Assembly (NCBI RefSeq): GCF_036865545.1
Contig: NZ_CP142208.1
Location: forward strand, 2,232,001 to 2,296,000
DNA: 64,000 nucleotides
Reading direction: 5' to 3'
Source of the DNA: Erwinia sp. E_sp_B01_1
Lineage (GTDB): Bacteria > Pseudomonadota > Gammaproteobacteria > Enterobacterales > Enterobacteriaceae
Below the pieces are notes generated by a model. It had not been told where the DNA came from, did no database searches, and saw only the letters and a list, made by a program, of their open reading frames with translations. Each line of letters begins with the position of its first letter. Within the stretch, counting starts at the first letter, position 1. Shown one piece after another: positions 34,501 to 42,923 of the stretch. The position numbers were made by a program, and so were the translations under genes.

Positions 34501-36099
34501 ATGCGTCTTTCTGGCTTTTCACCACCTGCTACAAATAAACCCATGATCGGTACGTTGCCGGATAAAGGCACCACGCCAACCCAGCAGCCGGCCACCAAAT
34601 CCGGCGTGCTTTCATTTATATCATCCCTGGAGGGACAGGCACAGTCAGCCGAAAGCAACCGCAACCCGGCAGCTCAGCTCAGCCAGGATAGCCCGCAATC
34701 CTTAGAGACGATGATCAAACAACTGATCTCGTCGCTGCTGGGTAACCTGATAACCCAGGCGGGCGGGGAAGCGGCCCCTGCCACCTCAGCCGCTACCGCC
34801 AGACTCGATCAGCCGCTGACGGCAGAAAGCGCCGCTGAAGGCGAATCCAGCAACGGTCAGATGCCGTTTGAGCAGGTGGTGACTACGCTGGGGCGGCATG
34901 AAGATCTCCTTAAGAAAGCCACTAACCGCGAGGGCATGGAGAAGCTCCGCGACGACCCCGACACGCCAACCGATGAGAAAAAAGCGCTGGAGACCCTGCT
35001 GAACGATCCGCAAATGTTCGATCGGCTGGATTCGGCAAAGAATGGTAAGCACGACGGAAAAATCAGTTCGAAAGATATTCGCAAGTGGCAGGAAGATCCG
35101 GCGGTTAAAGAGTATGCCAGCGCCAAAGCTGAGAGTTATACCCACGATTATGTGCCTTCCGACGCTCAGCCAGGCTCGGCACCGCGCGAGATGTCATCCA
35201 ATGATGCCATGCGCGAGCTTTATCAGTATTCCGAAAGCCTGCCAAAAAACATCAATGCGGAGACGTTAAAGAAAATCGCCGATGGCTCGCAGGATATGGG
35301 TAAATGTCCGCCACAAGTCGCTGCTGCTGCGAAATATTACACCGATCATCCCGATGAATGGCAGAAGTTGACCGGCAAGGATGATCCAAATGCCGGTGTC
35401 TCGCGCGACCGTCTTTGCGATCTCGCCTCTTATAACGTGAAGCTCTCACCGCAGGAGAGTAAAGCGGTTGAAACGCTGAAAAATAATCAGGATATCTTCT
35501 TTAAAGGCGGAGGCCTGAAGACCGGTAAACTGGCCGATATCGCTAACGACAAAAATAACAGTCAGGATGTGCGTGATGCGGCAAATCTGCTGAGTCAGCC
35601 AGAGTCAATGCTGTTTACCATGCTTGATAACGGTAAACACGGGGCTGGCGGCAACTTCTTCAACAAAGCCAATGACAAGAACATCAGTAAAGGGGACCTG
35701 GATGCCTTTATCAAAAAAGGCAGTAATCAGGTAGCCACCCCTGACTCGTTATCGGGCACCGCCAAAACGGTGGGCGAGATGACCGCCCGGCAGGATATGG
35801 CAACCGGCCAGGAGACGCAGCCGGACACCAAAAAAGAGAAGGGCGGCGGCATCTTTAAATTGCTGGATATACTCAGCTATATCGGTTCCGCGCTTACCGT
35901 CTTTATTCCGGGCGTTGGCGCTGCAGGTCTGGCGGCCACAGCCGGACGCGCTGCGGTGACTGCCGGGCTGAAGGAAGGTCTGAAGCAGGGCGTGAAGGAG
36001 GGGATAAAAGAGGGTGCTGGTCAGGTACTGGATGCCGCACAGACAGCCTCCAGGGGCAATCCGCAGATCGATGGCCCGCGCGTCTGGGCACAGAGTTAG
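34501..36099 (+). CDS. HrpK-like type III secretion translocator/effector
   Basis: 532 residues from the ATG at 34501 with a GGAGGGGATCCTG leader. The N-terminus is Ser/Thr/Pro/Gln-rich without Asp/Glu in the first 20 residues, as in type III substrates. The middle resembles HrpK (DPDTPTDEKKALETLLNDPQ, MFDRLDSAKNGKHDGKISSK, and a repeat of that block LFTMLDNGKHGAGGNFFNKA). A hydrophobic segment near 455-490 (LLDILSYIGSALTVFIPGVG) could enter the host membrane; it is followed by a GLKEGLKQGVKEGIKEG amphipathic repeat. HrpK of Pseudomonas syringae acts at the translocon. No hrp/hrc gene is nearby, so the machine is elsewhere. Confidence 0.8.
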   Translation: MRLSGFSPPATNKPMIGTLPDKGTTPTQQPATKSGVLSFISSLEGQAQSAESNRNPAAQLSQDSPQSLETMIKQLISSLLGNLITQAGGEAAPATSAATARLDQPLTAESAAEGESSNGQMPFEQVVTTLGRHEDLLKKATNREGMEKLRDDPDTPTDEKKALETLLNDPQMFDRLDSAKNGKHDGKISSKDIRKWQEDPAVKEYASAKAESYTHDYVPSDAQPGSAPREMSSNDAMRELYQYSESLPKNINAETLKKIADGSQDMGKCPPQVAAAAKYYTDHPDEWQKLTGKDDPNAGVSRDRLCDLASYNVKLSPQESKAVETLKNNQDIFFKGGGLKTGKLADIANDKNNSQDVRDAANLLSQPESMLFTMLDNGKHGAGGNFFNKANDKNISKGDLDAFIKKGSNQVATPDSLSGTAKTVGEMTARQDMATGQETQPDTKKEKGGGIFKLLDILSYIGSALTVFIPGVGAAGLAATAGRAAVTAGLKEGLKQGVKEGIKEGAGQVLDAAQTASRGNPQIDGPRVWAQS

Positions 36100-36131
36100 G
36101 CGGGGCCGGTCAGAATCGGGGAGCAGAGGTC

Positions 36132-36167
36132 CGGGATCAGGGACTCTTTTCCCGATCCCGCTGTTTT
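36132..36167 (+). terminator. Terminator after the HrpK-like gene
   Basis: GGGATC(A)GGG/CCCGATCCC stem with an 8-base loop then CTGTTTTATC; it reaches into the stop codon of the convergent racemase-like gene. Confidence 0.55.
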
Positions 36168-36822
36168 ATCCACGCAGTGCTGCGCGCATCTTTCTCACTG
36201 CCGCGTGGGGTGCAGTCAGCACCGGAACAGAGACACGCTGCCGTACCGCCTCTGCGGCGCGTGAAGTGGAGAAGTGAGCGAGCATAATCGCATCACAGTG
36301 GCTCAACTGCGGCGCATACTCCGCCACCAGCCGGTTATGGCTGGCGACATCCCCTTTGCGCAGCAGATCTATGGCCTCCGGCACCAGCACGGTTTCCAGC
36401 GTGGCGCTGGAGTCAATCTGCGCCGCATAGCGATCAAACTCGTCGCACATGGTGACCAGCGACGGGCCAAAAGTCGCCAGCATACCGATGCGTTCGCCCT
36501 GCTGCAGCGCCGCTTCAAACATCGCCTCGTTGGGTTTCAGCACCGGGATGGGCAGCGCTTCAGCCAGTTCGTCAATGGCCGGACCAAAGGCGGAACAGGT
36601 TACCAGTATGCCTTGTGCCTTCATGGCGTAGCCGTAACGGCCAAGGGCGACAAAGCGGTCAGTTAATCCGCGTGAAAGCTGCTCCTCTTTAGCACGATCA
36701 ATCGTCAGCCCATCATCCAGCAGATTAACAATTTCAGCTTCCGGCCATAAATCGTTGAAGGCCTCCTGAATGGGAGTCATCGCCACCGGGGTGGCATGCA
36801 GTAAAACTATGCGTTGGCTCAT
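36166..36822 (-). CDS. Asp/Glu/hydantoin racemase-fold protein, paralogue A
   Basis: 218 residues of the Asp/Glu racemase superfamily (also maleate isomerase and arylmalonate decarboxylase). One catalytic Cys is kept in LVTCSAFGPAIDELAEAL; at the place of the second catalytic Cys the chain reads IMLAHFSTS, so a two-base racemase mechanism is unlikely and isomerase or decarboxylase chemistry is more plausible. Clear paralogue of the product at 60808 (shared blocks QRIVLxHATP, LWPEAEI, PxLKPNEAMFEAAL). Divergent from the FMN dehydrogenase operon. Confidence 0.82.
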   Translation of the reverse strand: MSQRIVLLHATPVAMTPIQEAFNDLWPEAEIVNLLDDGLTIDRAKEEQLSRGLTDRFVALGRYGYAMKAQGILVTCSAFGPAIDELAEALPIPVLKPNEAMFEAALQQGERIGMLATFGPSLVTMCDEFDRYAAQIDSSATLETVLVPEAIDLLRKGDVASHNRLVAEYAPQLSHCDAIMLAHFSTSRAAEAVRQRVSVPVLTAPHAAVRKMRAALRG

Positions 36823-36993
36823 CGTTGTCTCCGTTATCAGCCGCAGGATCGCTCAGCTACACCAGACCATAAATAGCGCCGAATGAAAATGTAAGGGCTT
36901 ACAAAAATAGCAAAATAGTGACGGGAGTCACATAAAAAAACTGGGCGTCTGGCAGGATATATCCAGCACGCATTCCTGTGAATGTCTATTTTT

Positions 36994-37005
36994 GAAATCG
37001 CTTAC
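36994..37005. promoter_or_regulatory. LacI-type operator (GAAATCGCTTAC)
   Basis: Half-palindromic box ending 24 bases before the FMN dehydrogenase start codon. Near-identical boxes (GAAAGCGCTTAC, GTAATCGCTTAC) lie upstream of the lacI-MFS pair at 40128 and 40160. Confidence 0.55.
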
Positions 37006-37029
37006 TTACTTCTGATACTGAGAATGCCT

Positions 37030-38277
37030 ATGACAATTCGTGGAGAAACCACCGCTATCAACATCGCCGTTACGCCGGAAGCGACTACCCGTCCGGTCAG
37101 CACTGTACCAGGCCATTTTCGTGACCTGCTGGCGCTGGATGACTTTGAACGTCATGCCCGTAAGCGTTTGCCCAATATGATTTTTCAGTATGTTAAGGGG
37201 GGCGCTGAAACCGGAAGAGGTCTGGCTGCTGCTTATGAGGCTTACCAGCAGTATGCCTTTGTGCCACGCATGTTCAGGGACGTCTCAGGGCGCGATCAGC
37301 AGGTTAATCTGCTGGGCCATGACTGGTCACACCCCTTTGGTGTTGCTCCGCTTGGCGGCGCGTCTTTTGTCAGCTACCGTGCCGACCTGATGCTGGCAAA
37401 AGCGGCGCGGGCGATGAACGTGCCGATGATCCTCAGCGCCTCCTCGCTGATCCCGCTTGAGGAGGTGATTGCCGCCAACCCTGATGCGTGGTTCCAGGCC
37501 TATCTGGCAGGCGATCAGCCGCGTATTGACCGGCTGGTGGAGCGCGTTGAACGTGCGGGTTACAAAACGCTGGTCGTAACCGGAGATACTCCGATGCTGG
37601 GCAACCGCGAACATAACACGCGCAGTGGTTTCAGCATGCCGATAAAACTGACGCCAAAGGTAATGTGGCAGAGCGCCATCAGCCCACGCTGGCTGCTGGG
37701 TACCGTAGCACAAACCTATCTGCGCCACGGCGCACCCCACTTTGAAAACACCGATGCCGAGCGCGGCCCACCCATGATGTCGAACAAGGTGCGCAACACC
37801 AACGCGCGCGACAAACTGAGCTGGAAACACGTCGAAGCCATCCGCAAAAAATGGAAAGGTAACCTGGTGATTAAAGGGCTGATGTCGCCTGAGGATGCGT
37901 TTATTGCGCGGGATGCAGGGGCCGATGCGGTGATCCTCTCCAACCACGGTGGGCGCCAGCTCGATCATACCATTCCCCCGTTACATACCCTGCCTGAGAT
38001 TGCCGCTGCCAAAGGGAATATGAAAGTGATTATCGACAGCGGCATTCGCCGGGGCACAGACGTGATGAAAGCGATGGCGCTTGGGGCCGACTTTGTGTTT
38101 CTCGGACGCCCGTTCCTGTATGGCTCCGTTATCGGCGCTCAGGCCGGAATTGAACATGCGATGCATATTCTGCGCGATGAAATTGACCGGGATATGGCAC
38201 TGATTGGAGTGAGCCGTCCCGGACAACTCGATTCCGCATTGCTGCGTCGTGCTCCCCTGTTTGCACGCGAGGGATAA
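37030..38277 (+). CDS. FMN-dependent alpha-hydroxy-acid dehydrogenase/oxidase
   Basis: 415 residues. FMN TIM barrel with the family signature SNHGGRQLD holding the catalytic His, plus PFGVAPLGGASFV, LVVTGDTPMLGNRE and SGIRRGTDVMKAMALGADFV. It oxidises an L-2-hydroxyacid such as lactate, glycolate or mandelate to the 2-oxoacid. The start is set at 37030 (MTIRGETT; or 37024) because a longer frame would swallow the LacI operator and add a spurious hydrophobic peptide. Its 3' end is duplicated just downstream. Confidence 0.9.
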   Translation: MTIRGETTAINIAVTPEATTRPVSTVPGHFRDLLALDDFERHARKRLPNMIFQYVKGGAETGRGLAAAYEAYQQYAFVPRMFRDVSGRDQQVNLLGHDWSHPFGVAPLGGASFVSYRADLMLAKAARAMNVPMILSASSLIPLEEVIAANPDAWFQAYLAGDQPRIDRLVERVERAGYKTLVVTGDTPMLGNREHNTRSGFSMPIKLTPKVMWQSAISPRWLLGTVAQTYLRHGAPHFENTDAERGPPMMSNKVRNTNARDKLSWKHVEAIRKKWKGNLVIKGLMSPEDAFIARDAGADAVILSNHGGRQLDHTIPPLHTLPEIAAAKGNMKVIIDSGIRRGTDVMKAMALGADFVFLGRPFLYGSVIGAQAGIEHAMHILRDEIDRDMALIGVSRPGQLDSALLRRAPLFAREG

Positions 38278-38365
38278 TCATGAAATCAGTTTCATACAGT
38301 GCACTGCTGCGTTGCACTACCCTGTTTGTACGTGAGGGATAATCATGAAATTAGTCATTTACAGC
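38236..38365 (+). repeat. Tandem duplication of the gene junction (two diverged 65-bp units)
   Basis: Units 38236-38300 and 38301-38365 align without gaps at roughly 80 percent. Each contains the end of the dehydrogenase (LLRRAPLFAREG / LLRCTTLFVREG), the shared string GAGGGATAATCATGAAAT and the start of the next gene. Confidence 0.85.
38280..38342 (+). CDS. 20-codon minigene created by the duplication
   Basis: ATG-AAA with its own GAGGG leader reads MKSVSYSALLRCTTLFVREG and stops just before the true downstream start. It fuses the first codons of the binding-protein-like gene to the last codons of the dehydrogenase. Probably a by-product, but both copies keep the ribosome binding site and frame. 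Confidence 0.4.
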   Translation: MKSVSYSALLRCTTLFVREG

Positions 38366-39034
38366 GCCCTGACCCTGAGCGCCCCGTTCAGTTTGCTGAC
38401 GGAACAGTGGCAGAAGCAGCAGCCCGATACGCGGCTGGAGATACGCTGGCACCCCAGCACAGTTATTGAAAAAACGCTCAGGCAGGGCGAGCAGGCTGAC
38501 CTGGTCATTGCCACTGTTGCAACGGTCAGTAACCTGATTCAGTCCGGGCTGGCTGATGCCGGGAGCCGCATTGAACTGGTTGACTCTCCGATTGGCATCG
38601 CGGTGGTGGAGGGCGCGCCGAAGCCGGATATCAGCAGCCGCGACAGGTTGGTTGAGAGCCTGCTCGCGGCGCGATCTGTGGCCTGGTCGGAAGCCGGAGC
38701 CAGTGGCGTCTGGTTTTCACAGTTGATGAAGCAGCTCGGCATTGATCAGGAGCTGCGTTCGCGTGGCACCGTCATTCCTGCCGGTTTTACCGCTGAGCAA
38801 CTGGTGAAGGGAAACGCGGACCTGGCGGTGCAGCAGATCAGCGAGCTGTTGATGGTCAGGGGTATTGATATCGCAGGCCCGCTGCCGCCCGGCACACAGC
38901 AGCCCATTTCGATTTCGGCTGCTGTGCTGGCCCAGGCTGAGCTTCCTGCGCGGGCAGGAGAATTTCTGGCGTGGCTGAAGCAGCCTCAGGTGACGGAGAT
39001 TTTCACCCAGTTTGGTCTGGTGCGCCGCGATTAA
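38345..39034 (+). CDS. ModA-like substrate-binding-domain protein without signal peptide
   Basis: 229 residues. The fold is that of molybdate-type periplasmic binding proteins (IYSALTLSAPFSLLTEQWQK, ADLVIATVATVSNLIQSGLA, VAWSEAGASGVWFSQLM, GNADLAVQQISELL), but the chain starts directly with the first strand and has no export signal, and no ABC permease or ATPase gene is nearby. So it probably acts in the cytoplasm, as a ligand sensor or an enzyme helper. GAGGG precedes the ATG. It ends in a 4-base overlap with the convergent LacI gene. Confidence 0.78.
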   Translation: MKLVIYSALTLSAPFSLLTEQWQKQQPDTRLEIRWHPSTVIEKTLRQGEQADLVIATVATVSNLIQSGLADAGSRIELVDSPIGIAVVEGAPKPDISSRDRLVESLLAARSVAWSEAGASGVWFSQLMKQLGIDQELRSRGTVIPAGFTAEQLVKGNADLAVQQISELLMVRGIDIAGPLPPGTQQPISISAAVLAQAELPARAGEFLAWLKQPQVTEIFTQFGLVRRD

Positions 39035-40062
39035 GGCTCTCGCGGCACAGATCCGGTGCTGCCCCGGACTATAAGCTCGGTTTTGATTGCCGTATGCGCT
39101 TCAGCGGTCTGATTATTCAGCGTATTTAACAGATACCGTGCGGCGTGTTGACCAATCGACGCCAGATCAACGCGCATGGTGGTCAGCGGATGTTCCAGGT
39201 GCTCGGCATACTCGTAATCGTTGAAGCCGACGATAGAGATGTCATTTGGAATGCGCAGGTAACGTTCGCTGGCCGCCCGCATCGCCCCGAAAGCCAGCAG
39301 ATCGTTACCGCAGACAATCGCAGTAGGGGGTTCAGCGCCATCAAGCAGACGGAAAACCGCCTTACGCGCCTCATTCATGGTAAAGGCATTGTCGATCAGG
39401 TGTGTATCAGGCAGCGAAAGGCCATGCTGCTGCAACGCCCGCCGTGTGCCTTTAAGGCGTTCTGAGACACGGTCGTTGGTAGGCGGTGTCCCCACAATCA
39501 CGGCGAAACGCCGGTGCCCCAGTCCAAGCAGGTGATTGGCAAGCGTCTCCGCTGCCCCCTCGCTGTCGTAACCGACGCTGGGTTTTTCCCGATCCTGAGA
39601 AAAGGCCTGCACACAGGCGATATTTTGCTGCTCTATACGCTCCCACAGCCTCGGATGATGGGTATTACCCACCAGCATGAGGCCGTCAATACCGTATTCA
39701 ATCAGCTTGTTGACCTCTTTCAGCTCGGTCTCCGGGTCAAAATTAGAATTTGCCAGCAGCAGGGTATAACCCGCTTCATGTATCAGTTGTTGAAATGCTG
39801 CAAGCGGTCGCGAAAAAGTTTCTGTTGCAAGCGTGGGGACCACGGCACCAATGGTCATACTCCGGCGTGAAGCCAGAGTGCGCGCGGCACGGTTAATAAC
39901 GTACCCCAGTTCTTCACAGGCTTTTTCCACCGCTTCGCGGCGTGCTGCTTTCACCGTGCTGCTGCCGTTCAGCACCCGTGAGACCGTGGCGGTGGATACC
40001 CCTGAGAGACGTGCAACATCTTCCAGTGATACGCGGCCAGATCCATTTTGTTTCTCACTCAT
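39031..40062 (-). CDS. LacI-family regulator (GntR/IdnR-like)
   Basis: 343 residues from the ATG at 40062 (AGGAG upstream). HTH with hinge: VSLEDVARLSGVSTATVSRV and ARTLASRRSMTIG; effector core with GLMLVGNTHHP, TAIVCGNDLLAFGAMRAA and VGFNDYEYAEHLEHPLTTMR. Closest by eye to gluconate-type repressors. Operators of the GAAAnCGCTTAC form in its own upstream region and before 37030 indicate that it governs both flanking operons and probably itself. Confidence 0.92.
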   Translation of the reverse strand: MSEKQNGSGRVSLEDVARLSGVSTATVSRVLNGSSTVKAARREAVEKACEELGYVINRAARTLASRRSMTIGAVVPTLATETFSRPLAAFQQLIHEAGYTLLLANSNFDPETELKEVNKLIEYGIDGLMLVGNTHHPRLWERIEQQNIACVQAFSQDREKPSVGYDSEGAAETLANHLLGLGHRRFAVIVGTPPTNDRVSERLKGTRRALQQHGLSLPDTHLIDNAFTMNEARKAVFRLLDGAEPPTAIVCGNDLLAFGAMRAASERYLRIPNDISIVGFNDYEYAEHLEHPLTTMRVDLASIGQHAARYLLNTLNNQTAEAHTAIKTELIVRGSTGSVPREP

Positions 40063-40127
40063 CAAGTTACTCCTGCTGAAAGAGTGAGCTCACCCACAAA
40101 ATTTGCAGACAACTCACCGTCAAATTT

Positions 40128-40139
40128 GAAAGCGCTTAC
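40128..40139. promoter_or_regulatory. LacI-type operator (GAAAGCGCTTAC)
   Basis: Box with palindromic centre AGCGCT in the lacI/MFS divergent gap, 66 bases upstream of the lacI start. Confidence 0.6.
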
Positions 40140-40159
40140 TTTTGGCTTGACTGTATTTT

Positions 40160-40171
40160 GTAATCGCTTAC
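40160..40171. promoter_or_regulatory. LacI-type operator (GTAATCGCTTAC)
   Basis: Second box, 20 bases beyond the first toward the MFS gene, sharing CGCTTAC. Confidence 0.5.
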
Positions 40172-40327
40172 TTTCTACATTATGTTATCAGTTTGGCGAA
40201 ACATGCTCACGTATTATTAACAATCTCATGACGTGCATCGCCAGATTCTAACCGCAACGCGGGCTGCTGCAGGCTGATATGCCGCAGAATCTCTGTAACC
40301 TATGCATAAATAATAAAGGAATTCACC

Positions 40328-41635
40328 ATGCGCAGATATCCACGAATTCGCTGGCTGATGATCGTGTTCTGCTTTTTTGCCATCGCCATCAATTACATCG
40401 ACCGCATTAACCTGGCTATTGCCGCTCCGCATATCAAAGCCGACCTGGGTCTTGATGACACCAGCATGGGCCTGGTGCTGGGCGCGTTCTTCTGGACCTA
40501 TGCGCTGATGCAGATCCCGGCGGGACGCCTGATTGACCGCCTTGGCGCGCGTACTGGCCTTGCGCTGGCGGTGGGCTGGTGGTCTCTCTTCACCGTGTTT
40601 ACTTCATTCGGGAAAGGATTTACCTCACTGTTTGCTGCCCGTCTGGCACTGGGTATTGGTGAAGCGGGAGGCAATCCCGGCTGCGTTAAGGTGGTTTACA
40701 GCTGGTTTCCTAAAAAACAGCGCGCCACCGCCAGTGGGATCTTTGATGCCGGCCCGCGTGCCGGGAGTGCGCTGGCGCTGCCGCTGGTCGCCTGGCTGAT
40801 CAGTACCTGGGACTGGGAAACCTCTTTTGTGGTCACCGGTGCACTAGGCCTGGTATGGGTGGTCATCTGGCTGGTGTTCTACCGCGATCCCGAAAAGATG
40901 AAAGGGCTGGATGAAACGGAACGCCAGAACCTTATCGAAGATCGCGCTGTACCGGTGACCGATGAAAACGCGAAGGTCGAGCTCTGGTCGTTGTTCCGCC
41001 ACCGTAACGTCTGGGGCATGATGATTGGATTCTTCTGCATGAACTTTGCCACCTACTTCTTTGTGACCTGGTTCCCGACCTACCTGACGATGGCGCACGG
41101 CTTCTCGCTGAAAGAGTTGGGCACTTTGGGGGCGATCCCGGCTCTGATGGGCATTCCCGGCAGTCTGTTAGGCGGTCTGGTTTCCGACACGCTCTACCGT
41201 AAAGGATTCAGCCTGACAGCAGCACGTAAAACCTGTCTGGTCACAGGCATGCTGCTCTCTTCCGTAATAGCTTTCGCTGCCTTCACCGACAGCATTGCGG
41301 TGATCCTGACGCTGTTCTCCATCACCTACGCCGGTCTGGCGTTTACCGCAGCCAATATCTGGACGCTGCCTGCTGATGTGGCTCCGGCCAGTAACTATGT
41401 TGCCACCCTGGGAGGCATCCAGAACTTTGCGGGAAATCTCGCCGGGATTGTTACCGCCTCGTTCACCGGATTAATGCTCAGCCTCAGCCACGGTTCTTTC
41501 GTGGTGCCTTTAGTGGTAGCGGGGGGCATCTGCGTGCTGGGCGCGCTGACCTTCATGTTTGTACTCGGCAAGCTGGAGCCGCTTCCTGTCAGCACCAGTC
41601 CCAAAAGGAATGTGGTTGCCACTGCCAACGACTGA
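40328..41635 (+). CDS. MFS transporter, ACS family (hexuronate/aldarate-like)
   Basis: 435 residues, 12 membrane segments. Strong ACS blocks: AINYIDRINLAIAAPHIKAD, ALMQIPAGRLIDRLGART and IGEAGGNPGCVKVVYSWFPK. Family members import glucarate, galactarate, hexuronates, tartrate or phthalate with protons. First gene of the plus operon controlled by the divergent LacI protein; a lactonase and a cupin follow, which suggests a sugar acid substrate. Confidence 0.92.
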   Translation: MRRYPRIRWLMIVFCFFAIAINYIDRINLAIAAPHIKADLGLDDTSMGLVLGAFFWTYALMQIPAGRLIDRLGARTGLALAVGWWSLFTVFTSFGKGFTSLFAARLALGIGEAGGNPGCVKVVYSWFPKKQRATASGIFDAGPRAGSALALPLVAWLISTWDWETSFVVTGALGLVWVVIWLVFYRDPEKMKGLDETERQNLIEDRAVPVTDENAKVELWSLFRHRNVWGMMIGFFCMNFATYFFVTWFPTYLTMAHGFSLKELGTLGAIPALMGIPGSLLGGLVSDTLYRKGFSLTAARKTCLVTGMLLSSVIAFAAFTDSIAVILTLFSITYAGLAFTAANIWTLPADVAPASNYVATLGGIQNFAGNLAGIVTASFTGLMLSLSHGSFVVPLVVAGGICVLGALTFMFVLGKLEPLPVSTSPKRNVVATAND

Positions 41636-41692
41636 GCAAAAACAACAGGCATAACGATTTTGTACCCGTACCCTGAAAAAAAGAGACTGATA

Positions 41693-42841
41693 ATGAAAAA
41701 GGTGGTCATGGTCGCCGGCATGATGCTGATCGCATCAGCCGCAATGGCGCAGGAAAAGACATTTGTTTACGTATCAAACGGGGACAGCGGCACGGTGAAC
41801 GCCTACGCACTGGATAAGGGGAAGCATAAACTGACGCCCGTTGGCGACTATCCAACCGGCCTGAAAAGCATGCCTCTGGTGGTCTCCGGCGATAAAAAGA
41901 CGCTCTATGTCTCTGTGCGCAGCCAGCCTTATCATATATCGGCCTGGCATATTCAGACGGATGGGTCGTTGACCCATTTTGCCGATACGCCGCTGCCGGA
42001 AGCGATGGCTTATGTCGCGCTGGATAAAACCGGGCGATTTCTCCTCTCCTCATCTTATGGCGGCGATATGTTCAGCATTAACCGCATCGCTGATGACGGT
42101 AAAGTGGAAAGCGCGCCTGTACAGGTGGTGCACACTGGCAAACGTGCCCACTCCATTCAGACCGATCCCACTAACCGCTATCTGTATGTTCCACTGCTTG
42201 GTGCAGATCAGATGTTGCAGTACCGGTTTGACAGTCAGAGCGGCAAAGTCACTGCTAATACTCCAGGCTTTGTGAATATTCAGCGTGAAGCGGCTACCGG
42301 ACCCCGTCATTTTGTTTTTGCACCGAAACGTGATGGGAAGGGCGAGCAGAACATCTATCTGCTGACGGAGATGGCAGGCAATATCTCACGGCTGACGCAG
42401 GATAAAGACGGCACTCTGCAGGAAAAAGAAGTGACACCGTCACTCGATCCGGTTATTGCCGGTGGGATGCAGCGGGGGGAGCCAAGGCCGCTGACCGGCG
42501 ACGATGATTTACCTCAGTCAGCGAAACCGCGGATATGGCAGGCCGACATTCATATTACGCCTGACGGGCGTTTTCTCTATTCCACTGAGCGTACCAGCAG
42601 CACTATCACGGCATTTCGCGTCTCCCCGGAGGATGGCAGGTTATCTTTTATTAGCAGCCTGAAAACTGAAACCCAGCCACGCGGATTTGCTATAGATAAG
42701 ACAGGCCATTACTTAATCGAATCAGGACAGAAGTCGAATAAGGTGGCGCTCTATTCTATTGATCAGGGAAATGGCCGGCTCAATTTACTTGAGCGTGTGC
42801 CAACGGGTAACGGAGCCAACTGGGTGACAATCGTCGAATAA
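41693..42841 (+). CDS. Periplasmic beta-propeller lactonase-family protein (YkgB/Pgl-like)
   Basis: 382 residues from the ATG at 41693. Sec signal VVMVAGMMLIASAAMAQ is followed by a seven-bladed propeller of the lactonase family (FVYVSNGDSGTVNAYALDKG, SMPLVVSGDKKTLYVSVRSQ, RKRAHSIQ-type blade His, HITPDGRFLYSTERTSSTIT, GFAIDKTGHYLI). Cytosolic relatives hydrolyse 6-phosphogluconolactone; an exported one fits opening of aldonolactones made in the periplasm by the dehydrogenase encoded downstream. Confidence 0.85.
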   Translation: MKKVVMVAGMMLIASAAMAQEKTFVYVSNGDSGTVNAYALDKGKHKLTPVGDYPTGLKSMPLVVSGDKKTLYVSVRSQPYHISAWHIQTDGSLTHFADTPLPEAMAYVALDKTGRFLLSSSYGGDMFSINRIADDGKVESAPVQVVHTGKRAHSIQTDPTNRYLYVPLLGADQMLQYRFDSQSGKVTANTPGFVNIQREAATGPRHFVFAPKRDGKGEQNIYLLTEMAGNISRLTQDKDGTLQEKEVTPSLDPVIAGGMQRGEPRPLTGDDDLPQSAKPRIWQADIHITPDGRFLYSTERTSSTITAFRVSPEDGRLSFISSLKTETQPRGFAIDKTGHYLIESGQKSNKVALYSIDQGNGRLNLLERVPTGNGANWVTIVE

Positions 42842-42923
42842 AAAATCGTTGTCACTTGAGCGCTCTTACATTCACTGAGGTCATCAGAAAGATATTCTAT
42901 GCTTTCACGCAAAAGGAAAAGTT

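Noticed and set aside
36982..37029. Longer start for the FMN dehydrogenase
   Set aside because: It would translate through the LacI operator and add a hydrophobic peptide not found in the family.
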